This document shows positions 1-13,000 of a stretch of 64,000 nucleotides of DNA, piece by piece. How positions within the stretch are numbered: position 1 is the stretch's first letter; each line of letters opens with the position of its first letter. Where the stretch lies: positions 26,417,501 to 26,481,500 of the forward strand of contig NC_092523.1 in NCBI RefSeq assembly GCF_037038585.1, given 5' to 3'. The notes beneath the pieces were generated by a model that searched no databases, was not told the DNA's origin, and saw only the letters and a list, made by a program, of their open reading frames with translations. The translations under genes were made by a program, and so were the position numbers. Source of the DNA: Patagioenas fasciata. Taxonomy: Eukaryota; Chordata; Aves; Columbiformes; Columbidae.

Positions 1-3000
1 TAGTTAATTGAACTGTTTCAGTAATGTGGAAAAAGCAGTGCATTCCCCTCCTCCATCCGCTCTGCTCTCTGACACTGCAGAGCATTTTTTTTCCTGCAGC
101 ACTTCTAATAAAACTCAGCCTGAGGCGGACAACCTGGCATAAAAGATTTTAGTCCAAATAGTTAGGCAGAGATATAAACAACAAAAATAAAACCTTTCAA
201 TGGAAACTGTCAGGCAACCGGTGGTGTTACCAGCTCTGTATACCCAGCCTTCCCGTGCACGCTGTGTTCACTGGGACCAACTCAGACGAAAGGAAGGCTT
301 GAAAAAGGGGGTTTGAGTCTTTCTCCATAAGTTGCCTAGAGCTGCTCAGATGTTTTCAATTTTATCAGCATCTGTGCCAGAATGTAGCATAATGAATGCG
401 TGAATATTATTAAGCAATTAGCCAGGTGACATTTTTGGATTTTATATTGCCCTCTAGTAAATGTGTAACACTCATACATTAGTCAGTGATTAAATATTCT
501 GCTAGGTTTCAGACCATAAGTAATTATGTGCCATTTTAAAGTCAGCCAAAGGAGCAATGTAAAATGTTTAAATGAAAAAGGAAGCAGAGCAAAAAAGGAC
601 AAGTCTTAGGAAGACAAGAAAAAGATCATATTCATGATCTGCACTAGCTCGTAATTAGAAGACACTGATGTAGCATAATGCACTTAAAATTACAGCTGCT
701 TCAATACCTGGTAGGAAAAAAAATATCCTTTTAGCTCAAACCAGGAAGAAAACTCTTATGCATTTACTGAAATAAAAACTCTTCTGAATGTCTTACACAA
801 GTCTTTCAGAGGTTAATAATATAAACAACCCCTTGTCATGGCCAAGCCTTAAGAAAAAGTGGCCTTCTGTCCTGACCAAGTGGCAAATAGCCTCTCCCAC
901 CTTCTAGTCAAACACAATTTGTAATCTACTTCATCCTGAAAGCTCGGCCTTTCTCCCTTCTTAGAGAGGAGCTTTATCTCAGAACACACCTTTCCCTCCC
1001 CTAAAGTGCTCACAGGTAGGAAAATGCTGACTTGAGACTGGAGCAGAGCTGCCACTTGCCCCACATCAGCTGTATGAGTCCTTGCCACATTAGACTAAGT
1101 AGACTAAGTGTGCTACTAATAGTAGTAATAGTAGCTGTAGTAGTGCATTGGTCCAAGAGTGAGTGCTTTTCAGTATTCTCTTTTTGAAAGTGATGGAGAG
1201 AGATGGAAACCAGTTCTATCACAAAATCCACATGCAATTTGAGACAATAACATCACCACCGACAAAAAGAAATATACCTGGCCTTGTTTTCTACCATTTC
1301 CTCCACTGACTCATCTCTGTCTGGTGGGTTGCATGTTCATAAGACAATCCTGCAAAATTATTGGGTCTATCTAGAGATAATCTGGGAGTCTAGGATCATT
1401 TTCCAGTCTCATAAGGCTGGCTGTCCCAAAAACAGCTTTCAGAGAGGCCAGGTGGCAACAGGAACCTCAGGAACTTAACATTTGGACCGATACTGGAGTC
1501 CTAATGGGAGAATAAGAGCAAGGCCTCAGTGCCTGGTGGAGACCATGGGAGATGTTCTTCTTTTCTGGGATGCGTGGCTTCTGATAGCTCTACCATGCAC
1601 ACCTGTACAAAGGGGGTGAAAAGTCCCAAACCAATTTTAGCTAATACAGAACAGGCTTGGTTGAAAGTCTCAGATAAACTTCAAAGTGGAGTTTTTTACT
1701 CTGTGTAATTGATCAGTACAACAGAATGAGTCCTGAGAACATTTCAACATGGAGACAATATTTCACTGGAAATCTAATGTTATTTTTTCAGTACTGCCAG
1801 TTGGAGGAAGATTGGCATTTGTCTTTTTGTTCTTCATATTTGTGTCCCTTCCCACCTATGAACTGCTTAAAGTGATTTTTCAAGCCGCATCAACCCAGAC
1901 TCCTGGAAACTAACCCTTGATGGATGATGTAATTTGAATGATGGATTCCTGTATCTCCTTCTAGAAGAAGAGGCACCTTAGCTGTTCCTCCTTCAAATAT
2001 TTTACAACCAGCAGTAACAATAAAAGAAAGAGAGCAAAGACCTTGAAAAATATTCATGTTTTTCTTATTGCTATGGAAACTATTTTTTTCCCACATATCA
2101 ACACATGCTATTACTTTTTATTATGAAACTCTGGTAAGGCTTATCTTCTTATAATGAAGAGCTTTATGTAATTTATGTAACCTTCCTTGAATTTTTGCAG
2201 AAGTGGTAAGTCTAGACTATGAAGTAATGCTTTACAGTACAATTTTAGCTTGAGATATTTTGCATACCAGCCTCTGTGGTCGCAATAGCATGGGCTGCTC
2301 TGCCTGCCTGGGAGAAGCTTGTGAGGAGGAGGGTTATTTGAAGGCACGACAAAACCAGCTACAAGTGGTGTCTCTAGGCAAGCACTGAAGGTACAAGAAA
2401 GAAATCTGAAAGACATTTTGCCATATCCAGTGAAGACAATGCCGCAAGTATCTCCTTAGATGCAGATATCCCTCTGGAGATCCTGTTATGTGCTGTTAAT
2501 CTCACTTCTGCAATCTACTATATAGACTTGTATGCTGTGCTGGGGAGATCTCTGTTTCCTAAGACTCTCTGCCTTTGCTTTTCTCAATATCCATATCCAG
2601 ACCAGCTGTGGAAAAAACCCACCTTTTCCTTAGAGGATTACGTAGGCATTATGGCCTGTCACATACTCTGTGAACAGCCAGATATTTTGGAAAAACTGAA
2701 AATTAATTATTGTGTGCCTCTTCCATAGTGCAAGAGTTTGTCGAAGCCCTATACAGAACATCATTTTGACAAATACCATGTGAGGCAACTCTGACTGTGT
2801 CAAGCGCCATCCTACAAGCTGGTCAAGACCAGGTGTATCGGGCATGGGAGAAAATGTGTTAGTAGTAGATGGGCTGTAGAGTGGCCTCTGAGGAGAGACT
2901 GGGGCTGCCCCATTCTGGACACAGCTACTTCCAACCAACAGCACCACCACTGCAGTGCACAGCTGAGCCCACCCCCCGAGCTGGTGGTGCCTTAATGAAA

Positions 3001-5117
3001 ACATATTTAAGAAATGTCTTATTTTCTGTCAGAGCAGAAGAATACAAACTGAATGATGGGGCCTCCTTTTTTGCTGTACAATAATCAGGAGAAGAGACGC
3101 ATGTGACCACCTCTGTTAACCACAGCCCCTTCCAGGAGAGCTTAGGAATGTGCCTTGAGGACTTTCCTTGGGTGCCCAAGCCCTACTACTGGCTGGATGT
3201 TCAGCTGAATCCTGCTCCCTCCCCTGCCCAGGAGGAGTTTCCAACCTCATGCTCAGCACTTCCCAGGAGCCTGAGAGCTGAGGGAGCAGCTGAAGAGGTC
3301 ACTCCAGCCCTACATCCCCCTGAGTCAGCTAGGTTCTCCCAGGACTTCTGTCATTTAGCCTTCTCTGTAAATGGCAAAGAGGAAGGTTCAGGACCAGACC
3401 AAATGTTCCTGGCAGATTAGCTATTGCAGCTGCTGTCAATCTAGCTCTCCCTTGGGGCTCATAAACTAGAAACTACTGTTGCAGGCTGGCTGCTGAGAAA
3501 GAACTATTTCTCACTTCTGGCTCTAGAATCATCTAATCTCTCTGCTGCTAGTGCCAGTCCTGCTGAGTCAGCTTGATTATCTGCTGGACCAGCGTCTGTA
3601 CCTCCTGACTCCTGTATTATCAGTCTAGCAATTTTCCAGCACCTTTGAGCACACAGTAAAGAGTGGAATCAAAATCAGAGACAGTGCCTTTATATTGTGT
3701 GTCTGGAGCTCTATTGAAAGGCTGTATATGTGAGAAAAAACAAACAAACAAAAAATAACCCACAACAAAACAGCACAGTACTGCTTCCTGGACTTCATGC
3801 AGAAACTGCCGCACAACCCATCTCCTGTCAACTGATGCAGATGCAAGCCAGCAGCTGGTTTTTTTTTTTCTCGGATAGTGAATATATGTGCTGAAGTCCT
3901 TTTTTCACAGACACTGTGGCCTGTTTGGATCCATATAGAAGCATGCAGCAAGTTGCATTACTGTTCCTGCCACGGAAAACCTGAGGTTCCCAAAACCTTC
4001 TCTTCCACAAGGCTCAGCCTGCTCACAGAAGAGATGCTTTCCTGACCTGTCTCTGTTGCCCCCACTTCTGTCTATCATGGGAGCCAACTATCGTGGGAAC
4101 TAGCTACTTGCAATCCTGCTTGGGAGTCGGCTGTCTGTGGGTTTTTAGATGCTGGGAAGAAGACATGACTATGTGTGTCTGTCATCTGGAGTAATGTGGG
4201 TGATGGGACCGTGATCCTGGCTTGGAAACAGCATTAGGAGAGAGAAATGATAGGGTAGATTTACCTATGTTCAGACAAGCACAGAAATGAACACATAAGA
4301 TAGATCATATTTGGGGTGGAATTGCCAAATGCTGACCAGTTCTGAGGTAGGATGGGAAAGTGCACATAGTGCTATGGAGGTGTAAACATGGTCAGGAGAA
4401 CTACCGGGCAGGGCTCAATCCAGGCCAGTATTCATCACCATCAGACTGAAATGTTAGAGAAGCTTAATGGAAATTAAACGTATAATAAAGGTTTTAAGGA
4501 GTTGCCTATTTGATGTTAATTTCTGTTTAATTTTTCTCTTTTTGTTTAATGGGGACAAGAACAAATCATTAAAACCCCTGAATAATTTCTAATAATACTT
4601 GGTGGCTAATTTTAACATAATAAAAATCTATGGTGCTATTGAAGTAGAAAACTTTGAACATGAACCATTTTGCTTTGTCAAAATATTGTAATTTCACTGT
4701 CTTTGATTTAAATGTAGTTCCTTAAATCTCGGCTACACATTAGAAGAAGTGAGTCATGAATTTAAATGGCACAGATTAAAGTCTAACCAAAAATATTAAT
4801 AATTTTCACAGGAGCTGTGGATCTTCTCTGTCCTTTATATTGTAGCTCTATGTAATAGAATGTGACTGTTACTGTCAATAGGGTATGCTCACATGAAAAG
4901 GAAGAGATTCTAGTAAAAATACTGTGTTTCATGTACCTGCAGACCATGTTATTTTATAAAGATCTGTGATTTTAGCTCCCATGTTTCCTCTTCTCATTAT
5001 AGAAGGGAGACACTTTGCATTCTTTGCCCAGTACACATAGTCTGGCCATTTCTGAAAATGCATTAAAGTATAACATATTAGGTACATGGTAGGTAGGAGC
5101 ACAGAAGCAAACAAAAG
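1..5117. other. Non-coding AT-rich DNA, no gene recognised
   Basis: I see no conserved protein, RNA gene or known repeat here. A GC-richer patch at about 2870-3420 holds a 105-codon open frame (3103-3420) rich in Pro and Ser, with no recognisable domain; I treat it as chance. Small local repeats include tagactaag twice at about 1090-1108, a TAG/TAC-rich patch at about 1106-1145 and a short CAAA run at about 3735-3753. Confidence 0.6.
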
Positions 5118-5144
5118 TGTTTTGTTTTGTTTTGTTTTGTTTTT
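5118..5144. repeat. (GTTTT)n simple repeat
   Basis: About five tandem copies of a GTTTT pentamer. It may be a plain microsatellite or a degenerate A-rich tail read on the opposite strand. No retrocopy is recognisable beside it. Confidence 0.85.
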
Positions 5145-5368
5145 CTAAGTGGGAAAGTGCTGAAGTTGCAAACTCTAACTCTAAACTTAAGCACCTGAAA
5201 AGACATACTTATCTGGACACACACAGTTCATACAAATCATCCTCTTCCGTTTCTGTACTATAAGGAGCTCTTTTTACAGACCTTCCATGGACTTTGAATT
5301 CATCAAAATCCCTGCTACCTGTGTAGCTATGTGCTCTACGGTATTGTTCAGTAATGGCAATAGTTTAC

Positions 5369-5442
5369 AATATATGTAAATATATGTAAATATATGTAAG
5401 TTACTGGTGAACATATGTAAATGTGTGTGTGTATATATATGT
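5369..5442. repeat. ATATGTAA tandem repeat followed by TG/TA alternating tract
   Basis: Three copies of an 8-bp unit (atatgtaa) run to about 5400. After a 20-bp interruption, an alternating purine-pyrimidine tract (gtgtgtgt then atatatat) occupies 5421-5442. It is a compound microsatellite. Confidence 0.85.
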
Positions 5443-5570
5443 CTACGTTCCAGAATCCTGCCTGACAATTTCAGGACTACACTGCCGGGATACTGGCTAC
5501 TAGAAAGAGAGATTGGGGAGTGTTGTAGAGATCCTTCCAAGTAGCCTCATACTTGCATTTTCTCTTATGT

Positions 5571-5662
5571 CAGGGGTGTCAAACTCATTTTTGTTGGGGG
5601 CCACATCAGCGTCGCAGTTGCCTTCAAAGGGCTGAATGTAATTTTAGTACTGTATGAATGAT
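5571..5662 (+). mobile_element. hAT-type foldback MITE, one arm only
   Basis: The segment opens with CAGGGGTGTCAAACTCAT, a terminal sequence typical of hAT-superfamily non-autonomous elements. It continues through ggccacatcagcgtcgcagt and ttcaaagggctgaatgta, which match my memory of a foldback element in bird genomes. The complementary right arm, ending in gacacccctg, is not present within the next several hundred bases. This copy is therefore truncated or carries unrecognised internal sequence after about 5662. It has no coding capacity. Confidence 0.55.
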
Positions 5663-6044
5663 GTCAGCTGATATGGCCTCTGTCTTACATGATACAGCAT
5701 GTCTCCTCCTAGGAGCTGCTCTCCAGGCCCTGTGTGTGCCCTGAGGGCACTGAGGTGCAATAGGTGGGGTTTCAGTTACACCAGGCTATTAAGTGGACCT
5801 TGGAACACAGAAGGAAGTTGCTTGCATATTCATTCTTATACTTCCTATTTTTAAATGCTTGTTGCAGAAATGCTTATGTACAGTTCATTCTCCTTCTTCT
5901 TTCCTGATGTCTGCTTTTGCATTTGTTGTCATAGTGCTTGTAGATACAAGATTTAATGTTGAGCTCTGGCCCATTGCTTCTGCATTTCACATAGCGAATC
6001 ATAAGCTTTATTTCTTTAAATAAACAGGGATTATCTCTCTTGAT

Positions 6045-6800
6045 TTTCTGGGATTGTGTGGCAGATACACACTTCCCTTTCTCCCCCTCCCTTCCTTCGA
6101 TATGCAAATTGGAGACATATCTCACCCCCCTCTCCTGCAATGGGGTTAACAGCTTCTTTTATTTGACCCTAGAACCCATTGGCCAGGGTTGTCAAGAGAG
6201 AGCAGGAGGGGGCGCAGAGGTGCCAAGGAGTGCAGAGGCGCCCACAGCCAGAGTGGGGATGCAGAGAAGCTTCTGTAATGCCCATGGTCAGATCTGACAA
6301 GGCTTTAAAAAATGGGACCCCTGCCAAGGTTGCGCCCGTTGTGTGGACCTCTCGGAGCGCGAGCCAAATGCTACTGCCAAGAGCCCTCTCGGGACAGGAA
6401 CGCTAGGAACGCTGTTTGCCTCATCTCCACACCTAGGTGAGTGAAATGATTCCTTGCCACTTGGGCAGGTGCTTATTCCGTGCTTAAATATAAGCACATG
6501 TATTTTCTTTAACATTTCCTTGCCAGATACAGGCAAGTGTATACTTTTCACGGAGTCAGGGATGGCTCTGGCATTGTTTTTGGTGAGCCACATGTATGCA
6601 GTCTGTGGATCTCCATTGTTATTATTTGCTGCACCTCAATAATTACCTCGACTGATAATTGAACCTGTATTTGTGTCAGCATTGGAGAGCTAAAACCCCA
6701 TTTTCCACTGGTTAATCTGCTGCACCTTCTTTACCGAATAAAAGTTTGTTTTAGACCCGCTTGTCCGCCGAAACTAACTTCAGGGTGCCTCTGTGACATG
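6045..6800 (+). promoter_or_regulatory. LTR-like or promoter-like unit (possible solo LTR)
   Basis: This stretch is richer in CpG than its surroundings, especially 6205-6410. On the + strand it shows, in order: an inverted CCAAT box in cccattggcc (about 6176), a TATA-like ctttaaaaaa at about 6302, a good splice-donor-like taggtgagtg at about 6434, and AATAAA in ccgaataaaag (about 6735) followed by a CpG-containing tail. CCAAT, TATA, then polyA signal within about 700 bp is the order in a retroviral LTR. I could not fix TG/CA ends or a target-site duplication, so the boundaries are approximate. It could instead be a cryptic promoter or an unrelated old repeat. No retroviral coding sequence is attached. 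Confidence 0.35.
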
Positions 6801-6870
6801 CTTGTTGTCTCCTTGTGTGCAAATTATCATAATGGTTTTGCCACTGATCTGCTGCCATCTTGAGATCTTT

Positions 6871-7055
6871 ACAGAATCACAGAATGTTAGGGATTGGAAG
6901 GGACTTCAAAAGATCATCTAGTCCAATCCCCCTGCTGGACCAGGAACACCCAGATGAGGTTACACAGGAAGGTGTCCAGGCAGGTTTTGAATGTTTCCAG
7001 AGTAGGAGACTTCACAACCTCCCTGAGCAGCCTGTTCCAGTGTTCCAAAGAGGTC
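6871..7055 (-). mobile_element. CR1 LINE 3' end, truncated
   Basis: Read on the + strand, this is the familiar reverse-complemented 3' end of an avian CR1. It starts with the octamer-type repeat acagaatcacagaatg, then ttggaagggacttc, agatcatctagtccaa, ccaggaacacccagatgagg, ttttgaatgtttccagagta and gagcagcctgttccagtg. The element is on the minus strand, 5'-truncated in the usual CR1 way, and retains no coding sequence. CR1 similarity fades near 7055, where unrelated sequence takes over. Confidence 0.95.
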
Positions 7056-10000
7056 CTTTTTTACAATTGTGTGTTACCACTTCCCGGCTTTCTCCTCCTT
7101 GCCTCAAACATCTACCACCACGCAGTCTTCTTCAGCCAGTCTGAGCTGTTCCAGGTCCCAGTGATTGGGCTGACCCTGCCCATCAAGAGGTTCTATCTCC
7201 TCATGAATGTCATCTTTATACTGTAAAATTTTTTTCTCACACGACTTCTGTGCTGTTCCCAGAAGAGTCATGTTAGCATGTGTGTGTGAGCTTTTTGAGG
7301 ATTTAAATTTAGTCTCAGAATCTGTTTTAACTTCAATGGGGGGGTTTTCAGATGTTTTTCCTTTCCTTTATTTTTTTTTTTTTGTTTGTTTTATTTTGTT
7401 TTGCTTGTTTTGTTTTAATCTTTACTTTTTTTCTTCTTTTCCTTCATCTAGGTAATTTTTTCTTTAATTTGACTTATTTCTACTAATGATTTTTGTAGTA
7501 GTTGAATCTTTACACACTGATCCTCTTTTCTTTCCTGGACCCATTTCACCCTTGACCAGTCTTTTCTATTGGATAGGTCCTCTCTCGTTGGCCTGAGGTG
7601 GCATCTGCTAACATAAGAGTCCAAGAAAATAAAGAATGACTATCATAAAATGATGGGAAAAAGCCACAGTGGTGAGGAAGGAGGAGGTAAGGAGCTGACC
7701 ATGTGGCAAGGCAGAGAAGGCTCACTGCTTCTGAAGCAATCAAAACAATGTTGAAACAGGAGATGAAATCGTCTGGAAAACAGCTATAATTCTCTCTCTA
7801 AAGCAATCTTGTACTAAGTAAAGATATCAAGATGAGCAACTAAAAACATATGAGAGAAACCTGCTGTGTTTTTCATTTCAAAACACAAAACACATTCTTG
7901 TAGAATATCCAAGTGTTTGGTTTTTGTTTTTTAATTTATAATTTCTTTTCCTGCTGCTCTTTTATGGCTTACATCCTCCATTATCCAAGTGAGAATATCA
8001 GAACCATCCCTGAGATCTGATAGAAGGTGACGTTAGGTGACCCATGCTAAGCTGCAAGGAGACGGTCAGGAAGTCACTGAAGCAAGGTAGGTAGCAAAGT
8101 GCTCTAAGGATAGGGCAATACTGAAAGTAGGGCTAGAGACATGTGTAATGCTTATGTGGCCTGAAGGAAGGTTTATAGTTTATGGTGGTGACATTTTATT
8201 TTTTTAAGAGTGAGAGCAGTAGCTTTCAGTGAAACAGGTAATTCAGTGAAGGAAAGTAGCTGACCTGTAATGCTGAGACGTCCCCTGTGGAATTTAAGGT
8301 GGAAGATGGAACTGGAAAGAGGTCTATTGGAGTGGGTCATTTAGTTAAAACAGCTTAACATTTGTTTAACAGACAAGGCAAGAACAGATAAGGTGGTGAA
8401 CATTTATTGATGGCAACAGCAGATCTGAGTTTAAGACTGTATTTAACAGGTGACTGCTCTGTGATACGTTAAATAAGTTATTCTCTTATTCTCCAGATAA
8501 CATTAAGGTACAAATCACTGACCAAAATAAGAAAGAAGCAGTCATCTTCAGATGACCTGCCGTGATCTACTGTGGCTTTTAAACTTGAGGGAAGAATGAG
8601 CTTACTCAATGAGGGCAGCTGGATGGACCTTTGGTCCTTGCATAGTCTTTGGAAAAATGACACCAAATCGGTGCCATTTTCTGGTTTCATATAAGAGATA
8701 TTAAAGCACCTTTACTAGTATTGCAAGTGTTGGATGACATGACCTTACAAAGCCTGCCTTGTCTTAAGACATGTCCCCACCCATTTCTATGTTGCTCATG
8801 CTGCATGCTATCAAGTACTTTCTCTTGCACTTGTCTAAGTGCATTCTTGTGCCGAAGAGGGTGCCTTCACAGAAGACCTTTCCTGGCATGCCTGTGAGCA
8901 GAACAGCCATGCTTTAAAAGCAAAATTATAAGCAGTTTCACTGGTGTTTTTTCACTGCTACAGGACACCTCAGTGAGCAAAAGTTGGCTGAAATGCTTTC
9001 CAGGTTAGCCACCATGTTCATGTAGTTTAATTTTCATGTGTTGCATAAGAACCTTGCTTCTTGTTTGCCTTCGTTATCCTGAAAGCCAGGATCTTGAGAG
9101 TCAGGAGGAATCTGAAGACTCAAGAATAGGCTTTCCTTTTGTTCAGTTAGCACCTCAACTCTGGTTTAGCAGGTGTCTGTCACATCAGAAAGGCATGAAG
9201 GGCAAGGTGAACAAGTGTATGCAAACCTTGTATGCCTCCTTGCCAAAGTGTGGTATGGACACAACTGAGGCATCTCCCATGAAGATGCAACTGAGGTGGG
9301 TGAAAGAATAGTATTAAACCTGGGAAACTGGTATAAAGTTGAGTGATCCTATCAAAGGGCAATATATACACAGCCTATGGCCAATTCTGCTGCCTTAATA
9401 GGTCTTTGTCTCTGAAGAGTTGATCTTTGACATGTCACTACCACGTGAGCTTCTAATAGAAGGCTGAACACATTCTCAAGTCAAAAATAAGTGATAAAGC
9501 TGTTAGTAAATAAAACAAAGCTGCCTAAAAGTGCTATTAATCTTTCATGGACTACTTGATATGAAAAAAAAAGGTGTCTTCAAGAGGATTTTGTTATTGC
9601 AGTGTTGTAGTGTGTCCCACTCTAAACTTAAGAACTTATATTAACTCTTAGAAAACAATTTATTGTAGGTCAATGCCTAGGGAAAGAACATCAGCAAAGA
9701 CAGTAAGTTGGATGACTAGGAAACTGTTTACTTGGAGGAAAATCTTGTAGATCCCTCTTCATAGTGCTTACTGGGGGAAGCAGTAGAGAACTGATGGGTT
9801 ATTGTTGTGAGAAGGCATCTTTTATCTAGATTTAGTACTCTGAGTCATTCTTGCCTTCTTTGATTATTATAATAAAAGACTGTCATTAATTTGGTGGCAG
9901 GCAGAAGCTTTGTGTATGCAGCTTTACATCAAGAGCTTGAAAGAAAGATCATTGCGACAATTATTTTTGAACTCGGTATTCATCTCCAGAACATCCTCCA

Positions 10001-13000
10001 AACAGCAGCAGAAGAACAAGATAAAATAATTTTGCTCTCGATCATATCAGTAATCCAGATGGAGAACTGTCGTTCACTTTGAGCTTCTATGTGGACCATC
10101 CACTTTTTCTGTGAACAGTTGCTTTCAAATTTCTTGTAGGTGAACAGACACACATCACTTACCTCTTCACCATATTTATAATACTGTTTTCCCCTAAGTA
10201 GGGGAGACATGTGCAGTGATTTCAGTCTCCCAGGTCTCCCTGCAAGAGTGAAAGCAGATGAGACACTCCAGAGATCACAACTTTTCAATAAAATCAGAGT
10301 TCAGATGCTGTTCAAGGTCACAGTGCAAGTATTCTTTGTAACTGCATTTCTGTTTACATACTTTGCAAACTAGAATTATGTTCCAAGGAATGGTATAGCA
10401 ATCAACTGTTTCGGTGTGGATATGATGAAGTGACCTTGGTACAAAACTTCAGTTTGTTCAAACCACTGTTATTGTGCTTTCATTTTTATAGTGGCTAATT
10501 CAACAACTGTAGGAAAAACACTATGCTGGGAGATGTACAGAGTGTCTTAATGCTATAACTGCCAGGTGTTCCAGGCTGCTATTGTTTCTTATGTCCTCAT
10601 CTTAGTAGAAGCCAAATGTATCAATTTCACAGAATTCCAAGGATTTTAGTTTGAACTCTACTTCGATTTTGAAAAAAATATATACATTTGCTTTTGTCAC
10701 TTTTCTGAAAACAGTCCAAGTTTGTCTGCTGTCTGTTAGGCAACTTATGATATTACCTTATTGTCAAGTCTCAGTTTTTTAAATGAAATTTTAGCTGGAG
10801 GTAAGCAAGTAATAGATTTAAGTTAGACGTATAAAAAAATCCAATTGTCTACATGAGAAGCATACATCTTCATTATGTTAAAAGTGTTATAAATAGACAT
10901 CTGCAATTTCTGTGAACTATTTCAATGGAGTTTAAATGTCAAAGGACACTTAGTACTGTCAGGCGGAAGTATTCCATATACAACCCATATATATGGTCTT
11001 TTATAATGTGTTTTTTCTTTTTTACATAAATGAGAAAAAAGGTCATGTAGTAAGAGAAAAGCTCAGATTGCTTTATACTAATTGTATTCCAAACCATTTT
11101 GCATTTGAAGTTAACATAATTGATGGGGAGTATTTATCATGATTTCTTCATATTGTATAAAACTTCCATGTTTTACAATGTTTTAACTCTTCAGAAAAAA
11201 AAATCTGAAATCTGCATCAAAGATATGCAACTGTGTTACCATATTTGCACCAGAATTTCAGGTTTTATGTGTAATTTTGCACTTGGGTGTAATTTCATGC
11301 TCAGGTGATTAATCAACTCCCTGTTTAGTTAGACACTTTTACTTGCAATTATACTAACCTGCATAAAATCTCAGTAAAGCAATGGATGATTTGCACAAAC
11401 TTTTATATAACTGTAGTTTAGAACTAGATATAGTTAGTCATAACAGCAAGGGAATACAGTAAAATAAGTTCTTAAGCCCTAAATACTTTTTTTTTTTTTT
11501 CTATTTCTTTTGAGATTTTCTGGGAATTGCAAAAGTAAAGAACATCCCCAGACCTCCATTATTTGTTATTGTTTGATCCTGAATATCAGGTTAGAGGACT
11601 TCTGATTCTCTGACTTGATGCAGCCCTTTATGTGTTTTCAAAAAAGCAGTTTCAAAAAAAGGGTCCTTTTCACTTTTATGATATACTGTATCAATTTCAC
11701 TTTGCAAGGAAGTAGCCACTCTTTCAATATAGAAATACTTGGGAGATATAATAGTGCTCCAGTATAAAGAAGAGTGAGTTATAAGCTGCTGCTGTGAAAT
11801 ACCTGGATTCATTTTATGGAGTATCTTTTGCTCTTATACAATAAAGATAATGGAGCCTGTATTCTCAGTACAGCTGAAATACATTCATTTTCAAACTTGT
11901 GTTCAAGAGCTGCTGTATTATTACCCTGTAAATTTGACTGCAAAAGGAATGAAACCTTTTCTCATGTGTGTTACTACTGAATTGCTTCTTTCTGATTGCA
12001 AAAATCCTGAAACATTATTCTAATCTCTGGAGGAGTTAAAAGATTAAAGTAAAGCAATCGTGCATCATGTGCTTGAAAACTCGGCTAAGTAAAAGTAACA
12101 TTGATTTATTTATTTTTACGATGTTGCTGATGTATTGGCTGTACTAGGATTTACAACAAATAGACTACTTCTCCAGTTTTAATTAAATGTGACTGGCTTA
12201 AAATGTGAAAGTGGTAAACAGGAATTACGGATAGTTGTTTGTTTGAGGATGGTGTTTAGTGTTTGTATCTTAGAAACACATTTTTTACTTCAAAGTCACA
12301 TTTATATTGACTGTTTTAATACCTAGAATATAAATTAAACTCAGAAAAGATACTCAGTTGTTTATGGACTCGCAGAGCAGAACAGATATTGAAGGACACA
12401 GTGAACAATTCTGGTAAACATTATAACCCTATAGTCTACAGAGGTGTTGCTCAGAAAACCAGAGGTGGCCTCTGTACAATGGTTTCCATTCTCCATTCTG
12501 CCAGCCCTGACAGTGGAACATCAACTATTGTACTAATGTTCTCAAATAGAAAGATCTACATTAGAAATGGTTATGTAATTCACAAACTCTGTGGTAATGA
12601 GGTTTACGTGCAAGACCAGGGATTCATCTTCTTGCTAAAATACAAGGGAGACTTTGTGCTATGGCTGGCTTGCTGCTTAGCATGATGGCAGATTCCATCT
12701 TCATTAGCTTATTTGTTAAACACCTTATTTTTTGTCACTGCACACATGTGGAGGTTTTAATTTATTTTTCTGCTAGACCTTCCTTCAGCATAAGAGTTTT
12801 AGTCTTGTGTGAGTCTGCTCAGCATGTCTTCAGAAAGCCCTGGTGTACTTTGTAATATGAATGGGATTTTTGTGTTCCTTTTACACGCTATATAAAACAC
12901 CCACTGGTAAGAGAAAGGCTCTTTACAGATTGTCAGGCAGACTGCAGCTCCCTTGGCTTTCAGCAGTTTAGGATGAGAGTATGATCACCAGGTGATGAGA

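Noticed and set aside
2067..2080. X-box-like attgctatggaaac
   Set aside because: Only 11 of 14 match the palindrome; a similar match at 20534-20547 shows that this level occurs by chance.
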